DNA from: Actinomycetales bacterium
GTDB taxonomy: Bacteria; Actinomycetota; Actinomycetes; Actinomycetales; Dermatophilaceae
Direction of reading: 5' to 3'
Assembly (NCBI GenBank): GCA_016711095.1
Contig: JADJTP010000003.1
Coordinates: forward strand, 992,001 to 1,056,000
Length of the DNA: 64,000 nt
Shown in pieces: positions 33,179 to 40,620 of this stretch. The notes under the pieces are model-generated. The model saw nothing but the letters and a program-made list of their open reading frames with translations, did no database searches and was not told the origin of the DNA. Every line of letters starts with the position of its first letter. Position 1 is the first letter of the stretch. A program made the translations under genes and the position numbers.

Positions 33179-34714
33179 ATGGCCACTGACGAACACGTAG
33201 AGTTCGAGCGCAAGTTCGACGTGGACGCCGGAGTCGAGGTGCCCGACTTGAGCGTCCTTCCGGGGGTTGTTCGCGTCGACACCCCCGTTGAGGTGGTGCT
33301 GTCGGCGACCTACTTCGACACTCCTGAACTGCGGCTCTTGTCGAGGCAGATGACCCTGCGTCGCCGCAGCGGTGGTCTCGACGACGGCTGGCACCTCAAG
33401 ATCCCGATGGGAGCAGATCAGCGGGAGGAGGTGCGGTTGCCGCTGGGAACGGCTGAGACCCCACCGACGGAGCTTCTGGCGCGGGTCCGTGGCGTGATCC
33501 GGGACGCACCGGTCGCGCCGGCCGCCGTGCTTGTCACCCGACGCAGGATCCACCGGCTCCTCGGTGACGCCGACGTGGTCCTGGCCGAGTTCTGCAACGA
33601 TCAGGTGCAGGCGACGACGTCTGGCGAGTCGCCCACCGTGCAGACGTGGCGCGAGTGGGAGCTTGAACTCATCGAGGCCCCCGACGGTCTGTTCGACGCA
33701 GCCGATGCGGTGCTTCGCCGCCCCGGTGTCCGGCCCAGCGCCGCGCCCTCGAAGCTCGCTCGGGTGCTCGGCGACAGCCTGCCGTCCCGACCGTCCTGGC
33801 TGGAGAGCGCAGATCTGGGCGCGCATCCGGATGCTGGTGAGCTGTTGAGCGCCTACGTCGCGGGCCATCTTGCGCGCCTTGAGCACCAGGACCAGCTTCT
33901 GCGCTCGGGTGATCAGGAGGGGGTTCACCAGATGCGGGTGGCCGCGCGGCGAATCCGGTCGGCACTGTCGACCTACGCCCCGGTCCTGGAGCCCGGCCCC
34001 GCCACGGAGCTGGGCGCCGAGCTGAGATGGCTCGGCGGTGTTCTCTCGGAGGCACGCGACGCCCAAGTGCTCGGTGAGCGGTTGCGCGCTCTCGTCGAGC
34101 AACTCCCGGCCGATCTCGTCATCGGTCCGGTGCTCGAGCGGGTCAGTGACGAGCTGCGCGAACGGTTCCGCCTTGGGCGCGTCAACGCCGACGAGGCTCT
34201 CGACGGGGCGCGCTACTTCCGGTTGCTCGACCGGCTCGAGGCCTTCGCGGACCGTCCCCTGTTCATCGAAGCGGCCGGGACCCGTGCCGCTCGGGTTGTT
34301 CCCGATCTCATCCAGGCCGAGCTGAAGAGGCTGCACAAACGGAACCGGGCGTATCGCGCGGCCACATCGGGCGAGGACCAGGACGTCGCGCTTCACGCTG
34401 TCCGCAAGGCTGCCAAACGGCTCCGGTATGCCGCCGAGTCCGCCCAGCCCGTCTTTCGGAAGCGAGCGACGAGGCTCGCCGCCCGAGCAGAGGCACTGCA
34501 GGAACTCCTAGGAGAGCACCAGGACACCATCGTCAGCCGAGAAGCCCTGCGCGAGATCGCTATTCGGGCGCACGAGGCCGGCGAGAACGCGTTCACCTTC
34601 GGAATCCTCCACGCCAACGAGACCCACCGTGGCGCTGAACTCGAACACCGCTACCCGAAGGTGCTCGCCGACCTGCCGCACAAAAACCGGGGAAGGTGGC
34701 TCCGAAAGAAGTGA
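33179..34714 (+). CDS. CYTH-CHAD domain protein
   Basis: This 511-residue protein starts at ATG 33179 (MATDEHVEFERKFDV). The CYTH tunnel domain has the ExExK motif (EFERK) and strands such as LRLLSRQMTLRRRSGG. Residues about 220-500 form the helical CHAD domain with its paired conserved segments VHQMRVAARRIRSAL and LHAVRKAAKRLRYAAES. CYTH domains bind or hydrolyse triphosphates, and CHAD domains bind polyphosphate, so a role in polyphosphate granules or turnover is inferred. It lies between the DUF6766 gene and corA. Confidence 0.9.
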   Translation: MATDEHVEFERKFDVDAGVEVPDLSVLPGVVRVDTPVEVVLSATYFDTPELRLLSRQMTLRRRSGGLDDGWHLKIPMGADQREEVRLPLGTAETPPTELLARVRGVIRDAPVAPAAVLVTRRRIHRLLGDADVVLAEFCNDQVQATTSGESPTVQTWREWELELIEAPDGLFDAADAVLRRPGVRPSAAPSKLARVLGDSLPSRPSWLESADLGAHPDAGELLSAYVAGHLARLEHQDQLLRSGDQEGVHQMRVAARRIRSALSTYAPVLEPGPATELGAELRWLGGVLSEARDAQVLGERLRALVEQLPADLVIGPVLERVSDELRERFRLGRVNADEALDGARYFRLLDRLEAFADRPLFIEAAGTRAARVVPDLIQAELKRLHKRNRAYRAATSGEDQDVALHAVRKAAKRLRYAAESAQPVFRKRATRLAARAEALQELLGEHQDTIVSREALREIAIRAHEAGENAFTFGILHANETHRGAELEHRYPKVLADLPHKNRGRWLRKK

Positions 34715-34760
34715 CGCCGGGTGAGCACTCAGTGCCAGTGGAGGGGCTCGCGACGACGTC

Positions 34761-35759
34761 ATGACGATGGTGCCGGATACTTGGCGGATGGCACGTACTC
34801 GCTGCTACCGCGGCGGAGCCCTCACTGATGAGGACTTCCCGCTCGACCAGGTGTCCGAGCATCTGAAGGACGCGTCGGCCGTGGTGTGGGTAGATCTGCA
34901 TGCGCCGGAGCCCCACGAACTGCAGCTGGTTGCCGACGAGCTCGGGCTGCACAGGCTGGCTGTGGAGGACGCTGCCCGGGGTCGTCAGCGACCCAAGCTC
35001 GATCGCTATCCGGGACACGAGTTTCTCAGTGCGTACTCGGTGCAACTCGACGTGGACAGTGGCCAGTTGGTTACCGGCGAGATCCACGCGTTCATCACGC
35101 AGACCGCCCTCGTCACCGTACGGCGCGACGATTCCTTCTCCATCGACGCGCTGCTGACCCGGTGGGATGACGAGGTGGACCTTACCCACTTCGGGGTCGG
35201 CGCCCTGCTCCACGGCCTGTTGGATGTCATCGTTGACGGGCACTTCGCTGCAGTGGAATCACTGGACGACCAGATTGAGCAGCTGGAAGACCTCCTGTTC
35301 GACGACAGGCCGCACGACCGAGGCGTGCAACGCCGGAGCTTCGAGCTGCGCAAGAGCCTTGTGCAACTGCGGCGCGTCGTCCTGCCGATGCGCGAGGTCG
35401 TGAACACGTTGATGCGACGCGACACCGGGCTGATCTCCGAGGAGCTCCTGCCCTACTACCAGGACATCTACGACCACGTGCTGCGTGCGACAGAGTGGAC
35501 CGAGAGCTTGCGCGACCTCGTCAACACCATCTTGGAGACGAACCTGACGATCCAAGGAAACCGCCTGAACGTCATCACGAAGAAGGTCACGAGCTGGGCT
35601 GCGATCATCGCTGTGCCCACCGCGATCACAGGCTTCTACGGACAAAACGTCCCCTATCCAGGGTTCGCTCAAGAATCGGGTCTTCTCACCTCATCGATCC
35701 TGATTCTGGCCCTCTCCGGGGTTCTCTACCTTGCCTTCAAACGCATGGACTGGCTGTGA
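34761..35759 (+). CDS. corA: CorA-family magnesium/cobalt transporter with GQN signature
   Basis: The 332-residue protein has an acidic cytoplasmic alpha/beta domain (LHAPEPHELQLVADELGLHR, EDAARGRQRPKLDRY), a long helix and two C-terminal membrane segments joined by GFYGQNVPYP. The canonical CorA selectivity motif is GMN. Here it is GQN, a variant known in actinobacterial paralogues. The C-terminus ends in a basic tail (FKRMDWL). The ATG at 34788 is an alternative start. A bidirectional terminator follows at 35786. Confidence 0.88.
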   Translation: MTMVPDTWRMARTRCYRGGALTDEDFPLDQVSEHLKDASAVVWVDLHAPEPHELQLVADELGLHRLAVEDAARGRQRPKLDRYPGHEFLSAYSVQLDVDSGQLVTGEIHAFITQTALVTVRRDDSFSIDALLTRWDDEVDLTHFGVGALLHGLLDVIVDGHFAAVESLDDQIEQLEDLLFDDRPHDRGVQRRSFELRKSLVQLRRVVLPMREVVNTLMRRDTGLISEELLPYYQDIYDHVLRATEWTESLRDLVNTILETNLTIQGNRLNVITKKVTSWAAIIAVPTAITGFYGQNVPYPGFAQESGLLTSSILILALSGVLYLAFKRMDWL

Positions 35760-35785
35760 GCGAGCCCGCCGTCTCGGCGCGCGAA

Positions 35786-35820
35786 AGCAGTCCGGCGAGC
35801 AGGGTGCCCGCCGGACTGCT
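35786..35820. terminator. Hairpin between convergent corA and hemerythrin genes
   Basis: AGCAGTCCGGCG (35786-35797) pairs perfectly with CGCCGGACTGCT (35809-35820) over an eleven-base loop. It separates two converging genes and can stop transcription from either side. No long T-run is present. Confidence 0.7.
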
Positions 35821-35840
35821 ACTCGAACAGGGTCAGTCGA

Positions 35841-36341
35841 TCAGGCGATGATCGCGTCGATCGTCTTCTTCAAAGCGCTCGGCTGGACGGGCTCACGGGG
35901 AGCGTTCTGCTTGGCGACCAGCATTTCCTCACCGATCTCCTGGAGGGCCTTCCGTCCGAGCCCCTCGCGGACCTTGGGGAACCACTCCTCCTCCTCCTCC
36001 TTGATGTGGTGGCGGACGCCCTCGATGAGGACGGTGGTCTTGGCGTCGAAGCGCTCGGCATCCGGCGCCATCCCGAAGATCTCCATCACCAGCACATCGG
36101 CGACGTGGTGCTCCTCGTAGGACTCAAGGACGTCGTCCTCGAGCTCGGGAAGCAACGCGCGGACCCGGGGGTACACGACCTCGTTCTCGATGTAGGTGTG
36201 CACCGTCAGCAGCTGGATGATCCGGTGGACGATCTTGCCCTTGGCTTGGTGCGCGTTCTCGCCTGCGTTCTCGAAGGCCCGGAAGAGCTTACGCAGCTCC
36301 TTGTGGTCTTCCTTGAGCAGGACCAAAGCGTCGGTCGACAT
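35841..36341 (-). CDS. Hemerythrin HHE-domain protein
   Basis: The 166-residue protein is a four-helix di-iron protein. The conserved His and Glu sets are LLKEDHKELRKLFRAFE, VHTYIENEVVYPRVR, SYEEHHVADVLVMEI and EGVRHHIKEEEEEWFPKVRE. Such HHE proteins bind iron and respond to oxygen, peroxide or nitric oxide. The C-terminal helix is charged. It forms a likely operon with the upstream small membrane protein (36369-36680), and it converges on corA. Confidence 0.85.
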   Translation of the reverse strand: MSTDALVLLKEDHKELRKLFRAFENAGENAHQAKGKIVHRIIQLLTVHTYIENEVVYPRVRALLPELEDDVLESYEEHHVADVLVMEIFGMAPDAERFDAKTTVLIEGVRHHIKEEEEEWFPKVREGLGRKALQEIGEEMLVAKQNAPREPVQPSALKKTIDAIIA

Positions 36342-36368
36342 GCTTTCTCCTCTGGGTGAAGGGCCGGG

Positions 36369-36680
36369 TCAGGCGTTGTGGCGGGTGTTTCCGCGGGTGC
36401 CGGACTTGGCCAGACCGCGGGCAATCATGTAGCCGATCGTCAGGAAGGTGATGTAACGCAGGGCGTGCTCGGCGTTGAAGAGGTCGGCGGTGTTCTCGCC
36501 GTCGTCGCCGACGACGAACGCGGTGATGACGATGGCCGCAACCGCTGCGAGGTAGACGAAGAACTCGGTGGTCTTGGAACCCCGGCGGGTCTCGACGTCA
36601 AGGTCGCGGTCGCCCTGGTAGGGGGCGATGCTCTCGTGGGCGGTAGCGGTGTTGGCGGTGTTGTGGATGGAGGTAGACAC
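36369..36680 (-). CDS. Small two-helix membrane protein, upstream partner of hemerythrin
   Basis: This 103-residue protein has a charged N-terminus (DRDLDVETRRGSKTTEFF), a membrane helix (VYLAAVAAIVITAFVVGDDG), a short loop and a second helix (YITFLTIGYMIARGLAKSG). The ETRRGSKTTEFF...GYMxARGLAKSG pattern is common in actinobacteria. The function is unknown. It is read in the same direction as the hemerythrin gene, 27 bases apart, and diverges from the GAF-ANTAR gene over a 226-base regulatory gap. Confidence 0.7.
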   Translation of the reverse strand: MSTSIHNTANTATAHESIAPYQGDRDLDVETRRGSKTTEFFVYLAAVAAIVITAFVVGDDGENTADLFNAEHALRYITFLTIGYMIARGLAKSGTRGNTRHNA

Positions 36681-36711
36681 AGTGAAGTTCCTAAACGTGG
36701 TCGCGTGAATT

Positions 36712-36819
36712 GCGCTAAGTAATCAAGCGCAGGTGATGGGATGCTGTCGACGGCCTTTGGTTAGACTCTCGGGAAGCTCCCAGCTGTCGGGGCCTCACCG
36801 GCGATCGCGCTAAGCAATC
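36712..36819. promoter_or_regulatory. Repeated GCGCTAAG(T/C)AATC sites in a divergent promoter region
   Basis: GCGCTAAGTAATC (36712-36724) and GCGCTAAGCAATC (36807-36819) are direct repeats 95 bases apart (about nine helical turns). They lie between the divergent hemerythrin-operon and GAF-ANTAR genes. One copy near each start suggests sites for a shared regulator. Twelve of thirteen bases match. Confidence 0.5.
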
Positions 36820-36862
36820 GCATCGATGTAAAGACGGTACAGGCTGCGGCCAGCCAACACAA

Positions 36863-36891
36863 GCCAGCCTCGGTGACGTCAAGGCTGGCTG
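36863..36891 (+). promoter_or_regulatory. Hairpin just upstream of the GAF-ANTAR gene
   Basis: AGCCAGCC (36863-36870) pairs with GGCTGGCT (36884-36891) around a 13-base loop, ending 15 bases before the start codon. It could be a leader structure. ANTAR proteins bind paired hexaloop stems in RNA leaders. This one has a larger loop, so a match to that class is not established. Confidence 0.4.
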
Positions 36892-36906
36892 TGCCATGCT
36901 CCGAGG

Positions 36907-37650
36907 ATGCCGAACAGTGAGGGATTTGGCCGGGAGTTGGCAGCTGCCGCGCGCGACATGCAAGACGAGGGCAGCAGCAGTGAGGCGATGGAGCGGGCGG
37001 TAGAGATCGCGACACGGATCCTGTCCGGCTGCGACGCGGCGGGCGTGTGCGTCGTCTATCGCGGTGACCGCGTGGACACCCACGCGACGAGTCACGAAGC
37101 GCTTCGCGAGATCGACGCGCTGCAACACCGGCTGAAGGAGGGTCCGTGTCTTGAGGCGTTGCGGCAGAAGGACATCGTGAAGAGCGATGACCTGGCTACC
37201 GATGAACGATGGCCCAAGTGGGGCCCCGAGGTCGCCGCCCTGGGTTTCTCCAGCATTGTCAGCTACCGCCTCTTCTCCACCGAGGAGACCCTGGGTGCGC
37301 TGAACCTCTACGGCAAGGGCACGGCCGCCTTCACCTCGGATGACGTCCACGACGGAGTCGCGCTCGCGGCACATGTCGCGGTCGCTCTCGCGGGCGCGCA
37401 TGAGGTCGAGAATCTGGAGAAGGCCCTGGGCAGCCGCACGGTGATCGGTCAAGCCACGGGCATCCTGATGGAACGCCTCGACTTGTCATCAGACCGCGCC
37501 TTCGGGGTCCTCAGCAAGATCTCGCAGGACAAGAACCTCAAGCTCCGCGATCTCGCCGAGCAGCTCGTTGCGACCCGGGGCAATCGCAAGGCGCCGGTGC
37601 TGGAGCGTCCTCGTCCACAGAAGGCGCCCGCTCCCAGGCCGCCTTCCTGA
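36907..37650 (+). CDS. GAF-ANTAR transcription antiterminator
   Basis: The 247-residue protein starts at ATG 36907. Residues about 30-160 are a GAF sensor domain (CDAAGVCVVYRGDRVDTHAT, LKEGPCLEALRQKD, VSYRLFSTEETLGALNLYG). Residues about 165-225 are an ANTAR RNA-binding domain (ALGSRTVIGQATGILMERLD, AFGVLSKISQDKNLKLRDLA). Such proteins sense a signal and prevent transcription termination by binding leader RNA. The C-terminus is basic and Pro-rich. Target genes are unknown. It converges on the Crp-type regulator gene, 21 bases away. Confidence 0.9.
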   Translation: MPNSEGFGRELAAAARDMQDEGSSSEAMERAVEIATRILSGCDAAGVCVVYRGDRVDTHATSHEALREIDALQHRLKEGPCLEALRQKDIVKSDDLATDERWPKWGPEVAALGFSSIVSYRLFSTEETLGALNLYGKGTAAFTSDDVHDGVALAAHVAVALAGAHEVENLEKALGSRTVIGQATGILMERLDLSSDRAFGVLSKISQDKNLKLRDLAEQLVATRGNRKAPVLERPRPQKAPAPRPPS

Positions 37651-37671
37651 ACGGTGACGCCCGGCACTCCG

Positions 37672-38373
37672 TCAGCGCGCGGCCCCGTTGGTGCTCGCCT
37701 GCTGCGCGCGCACCCGTGTCGCGATCCGGCTGATGCCGACGGGAGTGACGCCGATGTAGCTGCCGATGTCCTTCTGCGGCAACACGCCGAGCAGGTCGGG
37801 GTAGTTCACCCGGAAGTTCCGATAACGCTCCTCAGCGGTGTACATCAACAGCTCGCGCGCTCGCCCTTCCTCGGTGAGACCGTAGTGGACGGCCGTATGG
37901 AAGACCGCGATGGCCCACTCCACGCGCTTCCGCATCCGCTTCTGCACGATGCGGTAGTCCAGGCGCTCGACGACGCAGTCGGTCACCGCGACGGCGGATG
38001 AGTCGGTGCGACCCAGCGCCGAACCGGCCATCCAGGTCTTGCCGCGCATATCGACGTCGACCAGTCCGTCGAGACCGGCGGGAGCCAGCGCCCGCAGGCT
38101 TCCCACGAACTCACCGGGCCGCCCCAGGCCCACGAGACTCTCGGTGCCGCGCGGATTGACGGCGAGGATCTTCACGGCGCCCGAGAGGATGACATAGACA
38201 TACGGGTGATCGGTCTCGCGCTCATAGAGCGGCTCGCCGGCCGCGAACGCCATCGTGTCGACCGTCTTGGCGAATGCCTTCCAGCCGGGCAGCGGCCGGC
38301 CGGCAAGCATCTCGAAAAGCTGCCGGGTCACGGCAGCGCGCTCAACTCCCTCGCGAGCGACCACCTGAGCCAT
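37672..38373 (-). CDS. Crp/Fnr-family transcriptional regulator
   Basis: The 233-residue protein starts at ATG 38373 behind GAGGAGGG. The cyclic-nucleotide-binding-like barrel is visible (AFAAGEPLYERETDHPYVYV, LSGAVKILAVNPRGTESLVG, GLGRPGEFVGSL). The C-terminal DNA-binding helix-turn-helix (LPQKDIGSYIGVTPVGISRI) follows a helical linker with LMYTAEERYRNFRVNYPDLL. That linker resembles Crp-type regulators with YeiL/FixK-like effector domains. The ligand is not predictable. The frame is open far upstream, but the ribosome site fixes this start. Confidence 0.85.
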   Translation of the reverse strand: MAQVVAREGVERAAVTRQLFEMLAGRPLPGWKAFAKTVDTMAFAAGEPLYERETDHPYVYVILSGAVKILAVNPRGTESLVGLGRPGEFVGSLRALAPAGLDGLVDVDMRGKTWMAGSALGRTDSSAVAVTDCVVERLDYRIVQKRMRKRVEWAIAVFHTAVHYGLTEEGRARELLMYTAEERYRNFRVNYPDLLGVLPQKDIGSYIGVTPVGISRIATRVRAQQASTNGAAR

Positions 38374-38518
38374 CGGCCCTCCTCGTCGGTATTCGCCGAC
38401 CCCAGTGAGCGAATGGACATCGGCGTACGGCGTGAACCCATACCGCCTCTGCTGCGAACAGTCAGCAGCGTATGCCGCGCAGCGCACGCCGGCACCTTTT
38501 ATGGCGACAATGGGGGTC

Positions 38519-39307
38519 ATGACCGGGGTTCCGCACGACGTATTCGCGCTGGCGCGATCGGCCCGCACGGTCACGGTCCTCACCGGAGCCGGAATGTCGG
38601 CGGAGTCGGGGGTGCCGACGTTTCGCGACGCCCAGACCGGTTTGTGGACGCAGGTCGCCCCGGAAGACCTGGCCACCCCCGAGGGGTGGGAGCGCGACAA
38701 GGCTTATGTCAACGCCTGGTTCCTCTGGCGGGTCCACCTCGTGAGAAGTGTCGAGCCGAACGCCGGACACTATGCAATCGCTCGCTGGGCTGCCTTTCCG
38801 GATCGGGAGATTCGCATCGTCACGCAGAACATCGACGACTTGCACGAGCGTGCCGGGTCACCGGTGTTGGCCCACGTCCACGGCAGTCTGTTCGAGTGGC
38901 GGTGCGATCGGTGCGAGCGCCCGGCACCGACGCCCGAACCTCCCTTCGCAACGACTGGGCCGATCGATCACATCGCTCCGGACCAATGCATACATTGTGC
39001 TTCCGGTGAGATCCGCCCGGGAGTGGTGTGGTTCAACGAGCCGCTGCCGCAGGACTCGTTCTTCAAAGCAGCCCTCGTATGCCGCGATGCCGACCTCGTC
39101 CTCGTCGTCGGCACCTCAGGGATCGTCCAGCCGGCGGCAACCCTGCCGCACCTGGCCATGGCAGCCGGCGTCCCCGTCATCGAGCTCGACCCGCGACCGA
39201 CCGAATTCAGCCCTTATGCCACCCACGTCTGGCGCACGACCGCAGCGCTGGGCCTGCCGGCGCTCGTCGACGCCCTGGCCGATCAGGCGCGCGGCGGGAT
39301 CGAGTAG
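38519..39307 (+). CDS. cobB: NAD-dependent protein deacylase (sirtuin)
   Basis: This 262-residue sirtuin (ATG 38519; 38501 and 38510 are other options) removes acyl groups from lysines using NAD. Motifs: TVLTGAGMSAESGVPTFRD, TQNIDDLHERAG, the catalytic His in HVHGSLFEWRC, two zinc CxxC pairs (CDRC, CIHC) and LVLVVGTSGIVQPAATLP. In the E. coli CobB desuccinylase the acyl-pocket pair is Tyr92 and Arg95. The aligned segment VNAWFLWRV keeps the Arg but has Phe for Tyr, so substrate preference may differ. Its 3' end overlaps the converging thioesterase gene by 25 bases. Confidence 0.9.
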   Translation: MTGVPHDVFALARSARTVTVLTGAGMSAESGVPTFRDAQTGLWTQVAPEDLATPEGWERDKAYVNAWFLWRVHLVRSVEPNAGHYAIARWAAFPDREIRIVTQNIDDLHERAGSPVLAHVHGSLFEWRCDRCERPAPTPEPPFATTGPIDHIAPDQCIHCASGEIRPGVVWFNEPLPQDSFFKAALVCRDADLVLVVGTSGIVQPAATLPHLAMAAGVPVIELDPRPTEFSPYATHVWRTTAALGLPALVDALADQARGGIE

Positions 39308-39708
39308 GTGAGCGAGGCGTCGGCGACAAGCTCGTCGCTCCCTACGGCATGCAGCCGGACGTGGCCGACCGCGAGCCGCCGGCCGAGCTTGAGCAACTCG
39401 GCCTCCGCGAGCAGATCACCGGCCGGCGGCTTGCGCATGAAGTTCATGCCGACGCTCGTCGTTACCGCGAGGGCGACGGGGCCGATCTGCGCGAGGATGA
39501 GCAGGTAGACCGCGACATCAGCGAGGGCGAACATCGTCGGCCCCGAGATCGTCCCGCCGGGGCGCAGGGTGGCGGGGTTCTCGGGCAGGCGCACCGTGAT
39601 TGTCCGAGCGTCGACCCGCTCGACGACAATCCCCAGCGGCCCGATCTCGGGGAACTCCCGATCGAGGAAGGCCTGCAGGTCGGCTTCGGTCATCTCGGTC
39701 ACCGGCAC
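39283..39708 (-). CDS. Hotdog-fold thioesterase (PaaI family)
   Basis: The 141-residue protein starts at GTG 39708 or ATG 39693. The hotdog landmarks are TLRPGGTISGPTMFALADVA, with the helix that carries the active-site Asp, and VGMNFMRKPPAGDLLAEAEL. The end VADASLTYSIPP is the last strand. It probably hydrolyses an acyl-CoA. The 25-base tail-to-tail overlap with the sirtuin gene is real in both frames. It is divergent from the PIG-L gene. Confidence 0.8.
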   Translation of the reverse strand: MPVTEMTEADLQAFLDREFPEIGPLGIVVERVDARTITVRLPENPATLRPGGTISGPTMFALADVAVYLLILAQIGPVALAVTTSVGMNFMRKPPAGDLLAEAELLKLGRRLAVGHVRLHAVGSDELVADASLTYSIPPRA

Positions 39709-39733
39709 ATGATTGCAGGGCTAGATTGCCCGC

Positions 39734-40513
39734 ATGACCGACACCACCTCCGGTATGCCGCCGCGCCCGCCCCTCGAGCCGCTGGACGAATCGTTCGAGC
39801 GGGTCCTCGTCGTCGTGGCCCATCCCGACGACATCGAGTACGGGACAGCAGCGGCCGTCGATCGCTGGACCAAGGCGGGCAAGACCGTCACCTATCTGCT
39901 GGCCACCCGCGGCGAGGCGGGCATCGACTCTATCGCCCCCGAGGAGGCCGGCGCCCTGCGCGCTCAGGAGGAGCGTGACGGTGCCGCCGAGGTCGGCGTC
40001 GACATCGTCGAGTTCCTCGACCACACCGACGGCGTCGTCGAGTATTCGATCGCCCTGCGCCGGGACATCGCCCGGGTCATCCGGGAGCGCCGCCCCGACG
40101 TACTCGTCACGGGTAGCCACGAGGAGGTGTTCGGCCGGGGGATGACCAACCAGGCCGACCACCGCGCCGTCGGCCTCGCCGTCCTCGACGCGGCCCGCGA
40201 CGCCGGCAACCGATGGATCTTCCGCGAGCTCACCGAGCAGGAGGGGTTGGAGCCGTGGGGTGGCGTGCACAGTGTCCTCATGGCGGGCTCGGCGCACCCC
40301 ACGCACTATGTCGACGTCACCGGTCACCTGGAGCCCGCGATCGCCTCTCTCGAGGCGCACCACTACTACAACACCAACCTGCCGGACGATTTCCCCAAGC
40401 CGCGTGAGCTGGTCACCTGGATCCTCACGATGGGCGCCGAGGGCGTCGCCACCAGCCCCGACGCACCCGCCGGGATGGAGCACGCCGTCACCGTGCGCCG
40501 GTATGCCGTGTAG
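39734..40513 (+). CDS. PIG-L / LmbE-family deacetylase
   Basis: The 259-residue zinc-dependent N-deacetylase starts at ATG 39734. The metal site is AHPDD (near residue 33), and the second conserved block is NQADHRAVGLAVLDAARD. LLATRGEAG completes the family pattern. Relatives act on GlcNAc-linked substrates such as mycothiol precursors (MshB, Mca). Which substrate applies here is not clear. It lies between the thioesterase (divergent) and the uracil permease gene. Confidence 0.85.
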   Translation: MTDTTSGMPPRPPLEPLDESFERVLVVVAHPDDIEYGTAAAVDRWTKAGKTVTYLLATRGEAGIDSIAPEEAGALRAQEERDGAAEVGVDIVEFLDHTDGVVEYSIALRRDIARVIRERRPDVLVTGSHEEVFGRGMTNQADHRAVGLAVLDAARDAGNRWIFRELTEQEGLEPWGGVHSVLMAGSAHPTHYVDVTGHLEPAIASLEAHHYYNTNLPDDFPKPRELVTWILTMGAEGVATSPDAPAGMEHAVTVRRYAV

Positions 40514-40620
40514 CCGGTGTAGCCGAAGGCACTATCGGCGGGGCGCGCGCACGGCATACCTGCCTGGGGTCTAGATTTGAATCCCGGAACGAGACTCGTG
40601 ACGGGAAGGAGCCCACCACC

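Noticed and set aside
32306..34714. An 802-codon rightward frame ending in the CYTH-CHAD protein
   Set aside because: The first 290 codons overlap the DUF6766 gene and have shadow composition. The ATG at 33179 begins the CYTH domain directly.
36863..36891. Classical ANTAR target RNA
   Set aside because: ANTAR targets have two stems with six-base loops and fixed A and G positions. Here there is one stem with a 13-base loop, so I only report a hairpin.
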